Below, one piece after another: positions 48,389-57,132 of a stretch of DNA of 64,000 bases (the stretch's first letter is position 1; each line of letters starts with the position of its first letter). Where the stretch lies: positions 1 through 64,000 of the forward strand of contig DATNJB010000028.1 of the NCBI GenBank assembly GCA_035604135.1. The letters are read 5' to 3'. Origin of the DNA: Poindextera sp035604135 (GTDB lineage: Bacteria > Pseudomonadota > Alphaproteobacteria > Caulobacterales > Caulobacteraceae). Below the pieces are notes generated by a model. It saw only the letters and a list, made by a program, of their open reading frames with translations. It made no database searches and was not told the origin of the DNA. The position numbers were made by a program, and so were the translations under genes.

Positions 48389-48676
48389 GTGAGAACACTG
48401 GCATTGGCGGCCTGCGCGGGCCTCTTGCTCGGCGCGACGGCCTGCGCTGACAGCTTCGTCGAGTCGAATGCCGAGCACTTCACGCCCGGCGTCACCACCC
48501 GCGCCCAGGCGATCGCGACGCTAGGCCCGCCCAGCTCGGTCTATCAGGCGGCGAACGGCGAGACGACGCTGGCCTGGGCTCGCGACGGCGGACTGTTCAA
48601 CCCGGGCGAGACCCAGCAGTACGCAATCGTGTTCGGCCTGGACGACAAGATGATCCGGGTCGCGGCGAAGCCTTAG
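48389..48676 (+). CDS. Small BamE/SmpA-like lipoprotein
   Basis: 95 residues from GTG 48389. The signal sequence RTLALAACAGLLLGATACAD has a weak lipobox (ATAC). The mature part VTTRAQAIATLGPPSSVYQA, then WARDGGLFN and YAIVFGLDDKMIRV, matches the SmpA/BamE-like beta-alpha fold, where G-V-T-x-x-x-A-x-x-x-L-G-P-P is typical. It is probably an outer- or inner-membrane lipoprotein. It is shorter than BamE itself, so I do not name it as such. Confidence 0.65.
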   Translation: MRTLALAACAGLLLGATACADSFVESNAEHFTPGVTTRAQAIATLGPPSSVYQAANGETTLAWARDGGLFNPGETQQYAIVFGLDDKMIRVAAKP

Positions 48677-48703
48677 CCCCCCTCGCGAGCGCGCGTCTTC
48701 AGT

Positions 48704-49993
48704 CTATGTCGCGAGCTGGCGGTGGTTGCGGGTCGCCCAGGCGGCCAGCAGCGCCGCGACGAGCGCGAGTCCGGCGGCGACGAAGAACGGGGACCCGGCG
48801 GTGAAGCTCTTGCCGGATGCGCCGGCCGAATGGGTGTAGACCTCGGCGAAGAGGCCGGGCCCGACCACGCCGGCGATGCTCGCCAGGCTGGTCGCTGCGC
48901 CGTTCAGCCGCCCCTGCTCGTTGGCGCCAACCGAGTGGCTGGCGATCGCCGACCAGGCCGGGTTGGCCACCGCGCCGAGCGACATCAGCGGCACCGCCCA
49001 CCAATAGCCGGCGCTGGTCGAAGCGAGGCCGGCGACCAGGAGCGCGGCGGTCTGCAGCAGCATGCCGCCGACGGCGGCAACCCGCTCGCCCAGCCGGCCG
49101 ATGACCAGAGCCGGCAGCCCCGCCGTCCCGGCCATGAACCCGCCGGCCAGGATCAGCATGTAGACGCCGATGTGAAGGGGCGTCCAACCGTAGCGGTAGG
49201 TGGTGTAAACGGCGGCGATCGAGACCATGCCGGTGAAGATGACGTTCATCAAAAAGGAGGGCGTCAGGATGCCGAGCAGCTGCGGATAGCCGCGGATCAG
49301 GCTGTAGACGGCGGCGAAGGGATTCAGCTGGCGGAGCGTCAGCTTGGCGCGCCGCTCCTTCGCCAGCGATTCCGGCAGGATGACGAGGCCGAAGACCGTA
49401 TTGGCGAGGCTCAACCCCGCGGCCACCCAGAACGGTGCGCGCACGTCGAAGTAGGTGGCGAGAAAGCCGCCGATCGCCGGCCCGATCGCCCATCCCAGCC
49501 CTTGCGCCGCCTGCAGGAAGCCGAAGCTCGCGGCGCGCTGTCTCGGCGTCGAGATGTCGGCGATGTAGGCGTAGGCCGCCGAGGTCGACCCGGCCGCTGC
49601 TCCCGAGATCAGCCGCCCGAAGAACAGCCAGCCGAAGGTCGGCGCGAGCGCCATGATCACGTAGTTGACGCCGAGCACGAAGTTGGAAGCCAGCACGATC
49701 GGGCGTCGCCCGAACCGATCGGACAACGCCCCCTGCATCGGCGAGGCCAGGAACTGCATGCCGGCGAACGCGATCGTGAGCAGGCCGATGATCTCGGCGG
49801 TCGAAGTCGCGGCGTTCACGTGCAGCGTCTTCACCAGCCCCGGCAGGGCCGGAAAGATCACGCCGAGCGCGGCCGAATCCAGGACAACCGTGATGAGGAT
49901 GAAGATCGTCGCGGACAGGCGCCTGGGATGCGGCGCGGGTTCGGCGCACTCGTCCGCTTCAGCAGCGGCGTCTTCGCTCTTGGCCTCGACCAT
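48704..49993 (-). CDS. MFS transporter, TetA-like
   Basis: 429 residues with twelve membrane helices. The loop 2-3 motif QGALSDRFGRRPIVLAS and the helix 5 motif ASFGFLQAAQGLGWAIGPAIGG are those of the DHA1/TetA drug-proton antiporters. ATG 49993 is chosen; a GTG seven codons earlier is possible. It should export a drug or metabolite; there is no divergent TetR gene to hint at the substrate. The acidic N-terminal tail (about 25 residues) is longer than in TetA itself. Confidence 0.88.
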   Translation of the reverse strand: MVEAKSEDAAAEADECAEPAPHPRRLSATIFILITVVLDSAALGVIFPALPGLVKTLHVNAATSTAEIIGLLTIAFAGMQFLASPMQGALSDRFGRRPIVLASNFVLGVNYVIMALAPTFGWLFFGRLISGAAAGSTSAAYAYIADISTPRQRAASFGFLQAAQGLGWAIGPAIGGFLATYFDVRAPFWVAAGLSLANTVFGLVILPESLAKERRAKLTLRQLNPFAAVYSLIRGYPQLLGILTPSFLMNVIFTGMVSIAAVYTTYRYGWTPLHIGVYMLILAGGFMAGTAGLPALVIGRLGERVAAVGGMLLQTAALLVAGLASTSAGYWWAVPLMSLGAVANPAWSAIASHSVGANEQGRLNGAATSLASIAGVVGPGLFAEVYTHSAGASGKSFTAGSPFFVAAGLALVAALLAAWATRNHRQLAT

Positions 49994-50116
49994 CGACTGG
50001 CGCCGCTTCCCCACCGGCGGCGATGTAGCCAGAAAAACGAAGCCTGGCCAATGGGGCGGGGGTTGCGCCGGTCATGGGCCGAGAGCCAGGGGCCGTCGGC
50101 CCGGCGCCCGGCGGTC

Positions 50117-50500
50117 TTAGGGACGCAGGTGCTTCGGCAGGGCGGCGATCTGGTCGGGCGTGAGCTCGCTCATGCCGTTGACGCTGCACCCGGTCGAGAT
50201 GCCCCCGCCCTGGGAAACGTGCAGGTCCAGGTCGAGCGGTGAGCAGACCAGACCCGAGCCTCCGCGGTCGATCGAAACGATGCGGGAGCTGCCCAGCGTC
50301 AGCAGGGGGCAAGCGCCCGCCATGTCGAGTCGGAAGATGCGGTTGCCGCCTACGTTCAGGTACACCGTATGGTCGTCTGGCGCCTTCCAACCGTACCAAT
50401 CGGTCACGCGAAAGCAGCTCTGACCAGACTGCGCCGCGGCCGGGAGGGCCGCCGCCAGCGCGGTCGCCGCCAGAGCGCCCGCCATCATGAGTCCACGCAT
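50117..50500 (-). CDS. Exported DUF6491-type protein, copy 1
   Basis: 127 residues with a signal peptide (MMAGALAATALAAALPAAA). The mature part is CFRVTDWYGWKAPDDHTVYL, then IFRLDMAGACP, CSPLDLDLHV and a C-terminal LTPDQIAALP. These match the small DUF6491 family of alphaproteobacteria, with conserved cysteines that probably form disulfides. A paralogue lies 40 bases upstream on the same strand. Function unknown. Confidence 0.75.
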   Translation of the reverse strand: MRGLMMAGALAATALAAALPAAAQSGQSCFRVTDWYGWKAPDDHTVYLNVGGNRIFRLDMAGACPLLTLGSSRIVSIDRGGSGLVCSPLDLDLHVSQGGGISTGCSVNGMSELTPDQIAALPKHLRP

Positions 50501-50540
50501 GGATATCTCCCGAATGTGATGGAGGAGCCGGCTTCGGCGG

Positions 50541-50921
50541 CTACGGCCTTGCGTCCCGCGGCAACGCCGCCGCTTCGTCGGGCGTCAGCAGGGTCATATT
50601 CTTGACGATGCAGGGCGTCGCCGGACCGCCTCTCTGCTCGGCGACCTTGAGGTCGAAGTCGAGCGGCCTGCAAATCGTGTCGCCGCCTCGGATACGGCTG
50701 ACCAGGTGGACGTCCGGCCAGGTCAGCTCGGGGCATGCCCCCGCCAAGTCCAGCCGATAGATCCTGTGGCCGATGATGTTTAGGTAGATCGTGTGGTCGT
50801 CGGGCGCTTTCCAGCCCTCCCACTGCGAAACGAAGAAGCACTGGTTGGGTTGGGCGAGCGCTGCCTGGCCGGTCGCGATCGTCGTTGCGGCGAGCACGCT
50901 CGCCAGAAGCATCTTGCGCAT
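50541..50921 (-). CDS. Exported DUF6491-type protein, copy 2
   Basis: 126 residues from ATG 50921, which starts a signal peptide (MRKMLLASVLAATTIATGQA). The mature part aligns along its length with the neighbouring gene: CFFVSQWEGWKAPDDHTIYL, IYRLDLAGACP, CRPLDFDLKV and LTPDEAAALP. The two are a tandem duplication that has diverged by roughly half, so it is old and both copies are probably kept for function. Confidence 0.78.
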   Translation of the reverse strand: MRKMLLASVLAATTIATGQAALAQPNQCFFVSQWEGWKAPDDHTIYLNIIGHRIYRLDLAGACPELTWPDVHLVSRIRGGDTICRPLDFDLKVAEQRGGPATPCIVKNMTLLTPDEAAALPRDARP

Positions 50922-51159
50922 CGAGTTGCCCTCCAGTGAAGCGCGGACGCCGTCGGACTCTAGCCGCTGCCGATAGAACGTACGAGCAGGACGCGCGGAT
51001 GCGTCGGGTCGGCGGCGCTTCAGCATCATCGCCCTCGCAGCCTGTACCGCTGATGAACGGCGAGGAACACCGCAGCCGTCGCCGGCCCAGCGTCACTTGG
51101 CGGCCGGGGGTCCGACCGCTATGCCAATGGACGTGACTCGGCGCTCGACCCGCTCGGAA

Positions 51160-51672
51160 ATGAGCCTGCGCTCCGCGCTGAGCGGCCTCGCCCTGGCGGC
51201 CCTTGCGGCGAGCGCCGGAGCGGCGAGCGCGCCGCCGGCGCCGGTCGTGCTCTGGAACGGCGCGGCGGCCGGCATGAGCGTCGACCAGGTCTATGCGCTC
51301 TTTCCGGCCTCACAGGCCGCGACCGGGCAGGCGCTGGAGGACGGCGCGCTAGAGGCGCTTAGCCTTGACGCGACCATCGACGGCGCACCGGCCATTGCGC
51401 TGTTCTTCTTCCGGGGCAAGACTTTGGACGCCGTGCTCGTCGAGCGAAGGGCCATGCAGCGCGACCAGCGGATGCAGAATCTAGCCGAGGCGGCGCGGCT
51501 GGTCAGTGCTGCGAGCGCCCAATACGGCCGGCCGAGCCGCTGCACCCGACGGCGCGACATTGCGGCCGTCGACTGCGCCTGGCGCGACGGCGACCTTCAG
51601 GTCGCCGTCGCCTACCACGACTTCGGTGGCGGCAGCCCGGCGCTAAGCATCCTCCACCGCGCGGCCGGCTAG
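51160..51672 (+). CDS. Exported hypothetical protein, 170 aa
   Basis: From ATG 51160 the protein starts with a textbook signal peptide (SLRSALSGLALAALAASAGA). The mature part has VVLWNGAAAGMSVDQVYALF, a SmpA-like GMSxxQVxxLFP beginning, then strands IALFFFRGKTLDAVLVERR and a Cys pair near the C-terminus. Other starts upstream (51097, 51127) are possible but lack ribosome binding sites. Function unknown; periplasmic. Confidence 0.65.
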   Translation: MSLRSALSGLALAALAASAGAASAPPAPVVLWNGAAAGMSVDQVYALFPASQAATGQALEDGALEALSLDATIDGAPAIALFFFRGKTLDAVLVERRAMQRDQRMQNLAEAARLVSAASAQYGRPSRCTRRRDIAAVDCAWRDGDLQVAVAYHDFGGGSPALSILHRAAG

Positions 51673-51741
51673 GCTTTACATTGGGCGTTGTGCAGTCCTA
51701 CTACGAGACGCTTGCGCCTATGCGAGCGCTCTATCGGACTC

Positions 51742-52560
51742 ATGGCCAAGCTGACCACCGCAACTGGCGCCGAGACACTCACTGCCTCGTTCATGCTGCG
51801 GCGGGGCGTCCTGGCGCGGGTGGGCGCCGAGCGCATCGCGCTCCTCGAAGCGATCGGCGAGCACGGCTCGATCTCGGCCGCCGCCAAGGCGGTGGGCCTC
51901 AGCTACAAGGGGGCCTGGGACGCCGTGCAGGCGCTGAACAACCTGTTCGACCAGCCGCTGGTGCTGACCCGGGCGGGTGGGCGCCTTGGCGGCGAAGCGG
52001 CATTGAGCCCGCGCGGCGCCGACGCGATCAGCGGCTTCCGGTCGGTCGAAGCGGCGCTCTCGCGCCTGGCGGCCGCGCTTGACGAGGGTGCGTCCGAGGG
52101 GGCGCCCCTGACATCGCTGATTTGGAGCCTGGGCATGCGAACCAGCGCGCGCAACGCCCTGAAGGGCGTCGTCGAGAGCGTCAAGGACGGCGCGGTAAAC
52201 GCCGAGGTGGCGCTCCGGATCGGCGACGGCGCCGTCATCACGGCGATCATCACACGCGAGAGCGTGAGCGACCTGGGTCTCGCGCCCGGCGTTCAGGCTA
52301 TCGCGCTCATCAAATCGAGCTTCGTCATTCTTGCCAGGGGCGACGAAGGCTTGCGCACATCGGCGCGCAACCAGCTTGCCGGCGAGGTCGTCCGCCGGGA
52401 GGACGGGGCGGTGAACAGCGAGATCAGCCTCGCCATCGGCGGCGGCAAGACCATCACCGCCACGATCACCCGCGAGAGCGCAACCGCGCTTGATCTCAAG
52501 CCGGGCGAGCCGGCGAAGGCGCTGATCAAGGCATCCCACATCATCCTGGCCGTGGAGTAA
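51742..52560 (+). CDS. modE: ModE-type molybdenum-responsive regulator
   Basis: 272 residues. The N-terminal LysR-like winged HTH (GSISAAAKAVGLSYKGAWDA) is followed by two Mop/TOBE domains that bind molybdate (RTSARNALKGVVESVKDG and RTSARNQLAGEVVRREDG, each ending in KSSFVILAR or KASHIILAVE). It represses molybdate uptake genes when molybdate is bound. ATG 51742 is chosen; earlier codons are not conserved. It lies 3 bases before modA, so it may regulate its own operon. Confidence 0.93.
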   Translation: MAKLTTATGAETLTASFMLRRGVLARVGAERIALLEAIGEHGSISAAAKAVGLSYKGAWDAVQALNNLFDQPLVLTRAGGRLGGEAALSPRGADAISGFRSVEAALSRLAAALDEGASEGAPLTSLIWSLGMRTSARNALKGVVESVKDGAVNAEVALRIGDGAVITAIITRESVSDLGLAPGVQAIALIKSSFVILARGDEGLRTSARNQLAGEVVRREDGAVNSEISLAIGGGKTITATITRESATALDLKPGEPAKALIKASHIILAVE

Positions 52561-52563
52561 CAG

Positions 52564-53328
52564 ATGCTCGCTATCTTCCGTAAACTGATGATGTCGGCCT
52601 GGCTCGCCGGGTGGCTGAGCGTTTGCCTCGGCGCATCGGCGCGCGCCGAGGACGTCACGGTCGCGGTGGCGGCCAACTTCACCGACCCGGTGAAGGCGAT
52701 CGCCGTCGAGTTCGAGAAGGCGACCGGCGACCACCTGGTCCTCAGTTTCGGCTCGTCCGGCCAGTTCTATACCCAGATCGCCAATGGGGCCCCGTTCCAG
52801 GTCTTCCTTTCGGCCGACGCCGACCGCCCGACCAAAGCGGAACAGGCGGGCCTCGCCGTGCCTGGAACGCGCTTCACCTATGCGGTCGGCAAGCTGGTGC
52901 TGTGGAGCGCAACGCCAGGGCTGGTCGACCCACGAGGCCATGTCCTGCGCGATGGCCACTTCGACAAGCTGGCCATCGCCGACCCGACCGCGGCGCCCTA
53001 CGGCGCGGCAGCAATTCAGACGATGCAGAAGCTCGGCCTCTACGACGCGCTTAAGCCCAAGCTGGTGCAGGGGACGTCGATCGCCCAGGCCTTCGCTTTC
53101 GTGAAGACCGGCAACGCGGAACTCGGCTTTGTGGCCCTTTCGCAGGTCATCGACGAGCCGGGCGGTTCGCGCTGGCTCGTGCCTGAGGCGGACCACGACC
53201 CGATCGTGCAGCAGGCGGTGCTGCTGAAGACCGGAGCAGATTCAAACGGCGCGCGCGCCTTCCTCGCTTTCCTGAAAGGACCGACGGCGCTCGCGATCAT
53301 CCACAAGTACGGCTACGCGACGCCCTGA
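52564..53328 (+). CDS. modA: Molybdate ABC transporter substrate-binding protein
   Basis: 254 residues with a signal peptide ending GASARA. The family motifs follow: VTVAVAANFTDPVKAIAVEF, SFGSSGQFYTQIANGAPFQV, FLSADADRP and ANPx-like ADPTAAPYGAAA. It binds molybdate or tungstate in the periplasm. It is followed after 4 bases by modB. Confidence 0.95.
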   Translation: MLAIFRKLMMSAWLAGWLSVCLGASARAEDVTVAVAANFTDPVKAIAVEFEKATGDHLVLSFGSSGQFYTQIANGAPFQVFLSADADRPTKAEQAGLAVPGTRFTYAVGKLVLWSATPGLVDPRGHVLRDGHFDKLAIADPTAAPYGAAAIQTMQKLGLYDALKPKLVQGTSIAQAFAFVKTGNAELGFVALSQVIDEPGGSRWLVPEADHDPIVQQAVLLKTGADSNGARAFLAFLKGPTALAIIHKYGYATP

Positions 53329-53332
53329 TCCG

Positions 53333-53998
53333 ATGCTGGAAGCGCTCTGGCTGACGCTGAAGCTCGCCAGCCTCACGACGGCGATTCTGCTCATCGCCGC
53401 CACGCCGCTGGCCTGGTGGCTCGCCCGCTCGCGCCGCTGGTGGAAGGAGATTGTCGCGGCGACGACCGGGCTCCCGCTCGTGCTGCCGCCCACCGTCATT
53501 GGCTTCTATCTCCTGATCGCGCTCGGTCCTTCGAGCCCGCTGATCCGGCCGCTGGCGCCGCTGGGTGTGCGCACGCTCGCCTTCTCGTTCACCGGGTTGG
53601 TCATCGGCTCGGTGATCTATTCGCTGCCGTTCGCGGTGCAGCCGATCCGCAACGCGTTCGCGGCCATCGGCGAGAGCGCGCTGGAGTCGGCTGCGACGCT
53701 GGGCGCAGGCGGCCTTTCGACCTTTGCCCGCATCGGCCTGCCGCTGGCGCGACCGGGCTTGGCGACCGCGGCCATCCTTGTCTTCACTCACACGGTGGGC
53801 GAGTTCGGCGTGGTTCTGATGATCGGCGGGGCCATCCCCGGCAAGACGGAAGTGCTGTCCATCCAGCTCTTCCAGCTGGTCAACGACCAGGAATGGGGAC
53901 AGGCGCACGTGCTCGCGGCCGGGCTGGTCGCGTTCGCCTTCGTCGTCGGACTCACGACGCTGCTGGTCGAACGTCGTATCGGCCGCTCGGCCGCCTGA
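53333..53998 (+). CDS. modB: Molybdate ABC transporter permease
   Basis: 221 residues with five to six membrane helices and the ABC permease signature EAA-type loop ESAATLGAGGLSTFARIGLPLA near residue 120. The PLVLPPTVIGFYLL and HTVGEFGVVLMIGG segments are typical of ModB. It forms the inner-membrane channel. No modC ATPase gene follows; the next gene is on the opposite strand 7 bases away. Confidence 0.94.
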   Translation: MLEALWLTLKLASLTTAILLIAATPLAWWLARSRRWWKEIVAATTGLPLVLPPTVIGFYLLIALGPSSPLIRPLAPLGVRTLAFSFTGLVIGSVIYSLPFAVQPIRNAFAAIGESALESAATLGAGGLSTFARIGLPLARPGLATAAILVFTHTVGEFGVVLMIGGAIPGKTEVLSIQLFQLVNDQEWGQAHVLAAGLVAFAFVVGLTTLLVERRIGRSAA

Positions 53999-54005
53999 AA
54001 GCGAC

Positions 54006-55028
54006 CTACTGCGGCGCGACAATCAGGATGACGAAGGTGCCCGGCGCCGTCGGGAACCGGCCGGGGCCGAAGTGGGCGGTGTCGTAGGTCGCGGTCGGCA
54101 GATAGATGCGGCCGGTCTTCGGATCGAGCGCCCCGGTGCGGGCGCCGAGCTCGGTCTTCACCGCCTGCACCAAGGAGACGTGGTTCGCATCCGGCACGGC
54201 GATGACGTCCAGAACCCCGTCGCGGCCGCACGGGATGAAGGCCAGCCGCCGCTCGGCGTCGTACATCGCCCCGTCCGGCCCCTTGCCGATCGGGATCGAC
54301 CCGACCACCGCGCCGTCGGATGCCCGCACGACCTTGGCCACCTCGTTGGCGCAGGCGACGATCAGCACGCCTGCGTGGCTCGCGTAGGCGAGGCCGCCAG
54401 GCCCCGTGCAGCCATCAAGGGCGTAGGTCTTGACGACCTTGCGCTGGCGCAGGCTGACGACGGCGATCTGCCCCTTGTCCTCGAGGTTGACGAAGACCGT
54501 ATCCCCAACGACGGCGGCTTCCTCCTGGGCGCCGTCGACCGGGATCTCGCCCACCGCTACCCGCTTGCGCGGGTCGACCAGCCCCATCGCGCCCGTGTGA
54601 GTCATCACCAGCACGAGTCCGGAACCGGGATCGTATAGCGCGCCGTCCGGCCCTTTCGCGGTCGGGACATCGGCGATCAAATGACCGGTCTTCGCATCGA
54701 CGAACAGCACGCCGTTCGTCCCGCGGTTGGTGATGGCGATCTCCGCCCCGTTCCTCAGCGCCAAGACCTTATGGGTGCTCTGGCCGTCGGTCAGATGCCC
54801 GATCATGGTCAGCGTATCGACGTCGAGCGCGGTCACCCCGTCGGATCGGGCCACGTAGACCCGCCGCGACGCCGGATCGAAGGTCGCATAGTCCCAGCCG
54901 CCGTCGGGCCCGCTGACCTTGCCGGCCAGCGCATAGCTGGGCGGCGCCGCCGCAGCCGGCGCGGCAGGGCCCGCGCCGCTCACCATGGCGGCGGCGGCCG
55001 CCAGGCCGCACAACGATAGATTGCGCAT
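54006..55028 (-). CDS. Exported YncE-like beta-propeller protein
   Basis: 340 residues with a signal peptide (NLSLCGLAAAAAMVSGAG then AAPA). The body has seven-bladed YVTN-type beta-propeller repeats, for example RVYVARSDGVTALDVDTLTM and VFVNLEDKGQIAVVSLRQRK. Such proteins act in the periplasm, often bound to DNA, metal or peptide ligands. Its 3' end faces modB, and no operon partner is visible. Confidence 0.85.
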   Translation of the reverse strand: MRNLSLCGLAAAAAMVSGAGPAAPAAAAPPSYALAGKVSGPDGGWDYATFDPASRRVYVARSDGVTALDVDTLTMIGHLTDGQSTHKVLALRNGAEIAITNRGTNGVLFVDAKTGHLIADVPTAKGPDGALYDPGSGLVLVMTHTGAMGLVDPRKRVAVGEIPVDGAQEEAAVVGDTVFVNLEDKGQIAVVSLRQRKVVKTYALDGCTGPGGLAYASHAGVLIVACANEVAKVVRASDGAVVGSIPIGKGPDGAMYDAERRLAFIPCGRDGVLDVIAVPDANHVSLVQAVKTELGARTGALDPKTGRIYLPTATYDTAHFGPGRFPTAPGTFVILIVAPQ

Positions 55029-55252
55029 CGTCCCCTCCCTTGGAACGGCCGTTGACCGCAGTGTGCGCCGGCCCCGCAGCTCCTCACAAGCGCCTTCAGG
55101 GCATGCGATGGCCCGGCGCGCTGAGTGGGGCGGGGGCGCGCCGGGCTTACGCTTGAAGGCGGCTGGGCTGGAGGGGCCGCCGACTCAGACCCTACGCTTC
55201 CGCCGCGACAGAACCGCGACAGCTGGTTAGAAACGACGCGAACGCGTGAGAC

Positions 55253-55903
55253 ATGGAGTCGGGGGTCGGTTTGGCGGTATCGGGCGCGACGGCGAGCGCG
55301 GGCGCGGATGCCCTGGCGCGCGCGCATGCGGCGCTCTTGCGCAACGGCGACCTGCAGTTCAGCCTGCCCGCCTATCAGGAGCCGAAGGTCCCCGATTGGT
55401 TGCAGGCGCTGGGCCAGCTGATCCGCGCCATCGCGCCGATCTTCCCCTACATCTTCTACGCAGGCCTGTTCGCAGGCGTGGTCACGATCCTCTTCTTCAT
55501 CGTCCGCGAGCTGATCGGCTGGCGCTTTCCAGGCTTGCGCCGGCACAAACCGGTCGTGCTGTCCGAGCCGGAGTGGCGTCCGGCACCCGAGGGCGCGCGC
55601 GTGCTGCTCGCCGACGCCGATCGGCTCGCGGCCGAGGGGCGCTACGGCGAGGCGGCGCACCTGATCCTTTTCCGCAGCATCGAGGACATCGATGGACGCT
55701 GGCCCAACCTGGTCCGCCCGGCGCTGACCAGCCGCGACATCGCCGCCCACCGCGGCCTGCCAGAGCGCGCGCGCCAGACGTTCGGCGACATCGCGCGCGT
55801 GGTCGAGCACGCCGTCTTCGGTGGGCGGGCGCTGTCCGCCGAGGATTTCGCCCGCTGCCGCCGCGCCTATGAGACGCTCGCGCTGCCGAGCGCCGCCGCG
55901 TGA
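55253..55903 (+). CDS. DUF4129-type membrane protein of the MoxR cluster
   Basis: 216 residues with one membrane helix near 65-85 (YIFYAGLFAGVVTILFFIV). The C-terminal domain has ADADRLAAEGRYGEAAHLIL and SRDIAAHRGLPERARQTFGD, the DUF4129 pattern. It is the first gene of a cluster of six genes with overlapping ends; its stop overlaps the GTG of the DUF4350 gene. It is likely part of a membrane complex acting with the MoxR ATPase. Confidence 0.82.
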   Translation: MESGVGLAVSGATASAGADALARAHAALLRNGDLQFSLPAYQEPKVPDWLQALGQLIRAIAPIFPYIFYAGLFAGVVTILFFIVRELIGWRFPGLRRHKPVVLSEPEWRPAPEGARVLLADADRLAAEGRYGEAAHLILFRSIEDIDGRWPNLVRPALTSRDIAAHRGLPERARQTFGDIARVVEHAVFGGRALSAEDFARCRRAYETLALPSAAA

Positions 55904-57132
55904 CCGCAGCGACCGTCGCGACCCCGCGCGAGGTGCGCGTCTTCGGGCCGCTGACGGCGCTGCTGCTCGTGCTGGCCGGAGTCTTTTCCTTCTCGGCCTA
56001 TATCGTGCTCTCAGCCTATGCGCCGGACCTGCGCGGCGGCGACGACGGCGGCCCGCATGCGCTCTCCCGCTCGGCGGTCGGCTTCGCGGGGCTGGTGCAG
56101 TTGCTCCGGGCTGACGGCGTGCCGGTGGAGATCAACCGCGACGGACCCGCCAAGCGCGACCCGAGCTGGGGCCTCCTGGTGCTCACGCCCGACACGAACA
56201 CGTCGCCGGCCGACCTGTCCGCGCTGGCCAAGGCGGACGGCAATACGTTGATCGTGCTGCCGAAATGGAACACCATTCCCGATCCGAGGAACAACGGCTG
56301 GGTGCAGAGCGTCGGGCTGATCGACGCCACGCAGCTGAACGCCCTGCTCGGCAAGGACCTGCCGCTGGCCGTGGCGCGCCGCAACGACGACGCCCCGACG
56401 CAGCTGGGCGGCGCGCAGGGGCCGGGCAGCTGGGTCTTTCCGACGGGCCCGATCGACCACCTGCAGGCCTTCGCAGGCGGGGGAACGCCGGTGCTGAAAG
56501 CCTCCACCGGCGAGACCGTGTTGGCGTCGGTCGGCGGCGTCGACATCAAGGTCCTGTCCGATCCGGATCTGTTGAACACCCATGGAATCGCCGATGCGCA
56601 GACCGCCGCCTCGGCTGTTGCGCTGATCGAGGCGCTGCGCGTGGGAAACGGGCCTGTGGTCTGCGACGTCAGCCTGAACGGCTACAAGCACTCGCCCAGT
56701 CTGCTCAAGCTTGCCTTCGAACCGCCTTTCCTGGGCGCGACGCTCTGCCTGGCGGGCGCGGCGCTGCTGATGGCGCTGCATGCCGCCTACCGGTTCGGCG
56801 CTCCCCAACGCGCGACGCGCGCGCTCGCGCTCGGCAAGCGCGCTCTGGCCGAGAACACCGCCGGCCTGATCCGCATGGCCAAGCGCGAGCCGCACATGGC
56901 GGCGGGTTATCTCGACCTCAATCGCAATGCGGTCATGAAGGCGCTGGGCGCGGGCCGCCTGAACGCCGCGGAGTTCGACGCTTACGCCGACAAGCTCGGC
57001 GAACGGATCGGCGCGGGCGGGTTCAGCCCCCTCGCCCGGGAAGGGCCGCAAGTGAAGGACCGGGAGGGCCTCGTTCGGTTCGCCCAGCGACTCTATCAAT
57101 GGAGACTGGAGATGACCCGTGAACGTCGCTGA
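55900..57132 (+). CDS. DUF4350-domain membrane protein
   Basis: 410 residues from GTG 55900. A membrane helix at about 15-40 (LTALLLVLAGVFSFSAYIVL) precedes a periplasmic DUF4350 domain (GLVQLLRADGVPVEINRDG, LLVLTPDTNTSPADLSALAK). A second helix lies near 285-305 (FLGATLCLAGAALLMALHAA), followed by a cytoplasmic tail. This glutamine-amidotransferase-like domain is regularly found with MoxR and DUF58 genes. Its stop lies inside the moxR-like gene (14-base overlap). Confidence 0.85.
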   Translation: MTAATVATPREVRVFGPLTALLLVLAGVFSFSAYIVLSAYAPDLRGGDDGGPHALSRSAVGFAGLVQLLRADGVPVEINRDGPAKRDPSWGLLVLTPDTNTSPADLSALAKADGNTLIVLPKWNTIPDPRNNGWVQSVGLIDATQLNALLGKDLPLAVARRNDDAPTQLGGAQGPGSWVFPTGPIDHLQAFAGGGTPVLKASTGETVLASVGGVDIKVLSDPDLLNTHGIADAQTAASAVALIEALRVGNGPVVCDVSLNGYKHSPSLLKLAFEPPFLGATLCLAGAALLMALHAAYRFGAPQRATRALALGKRALAENTAGLIRMAKREPHMAAGYLDLNRNAVMKALGAGRLNAAEFDAYADKLGERIGAGGFSPLAREGPQVKDREGLVRFAQRLYQWRLEMTRERR

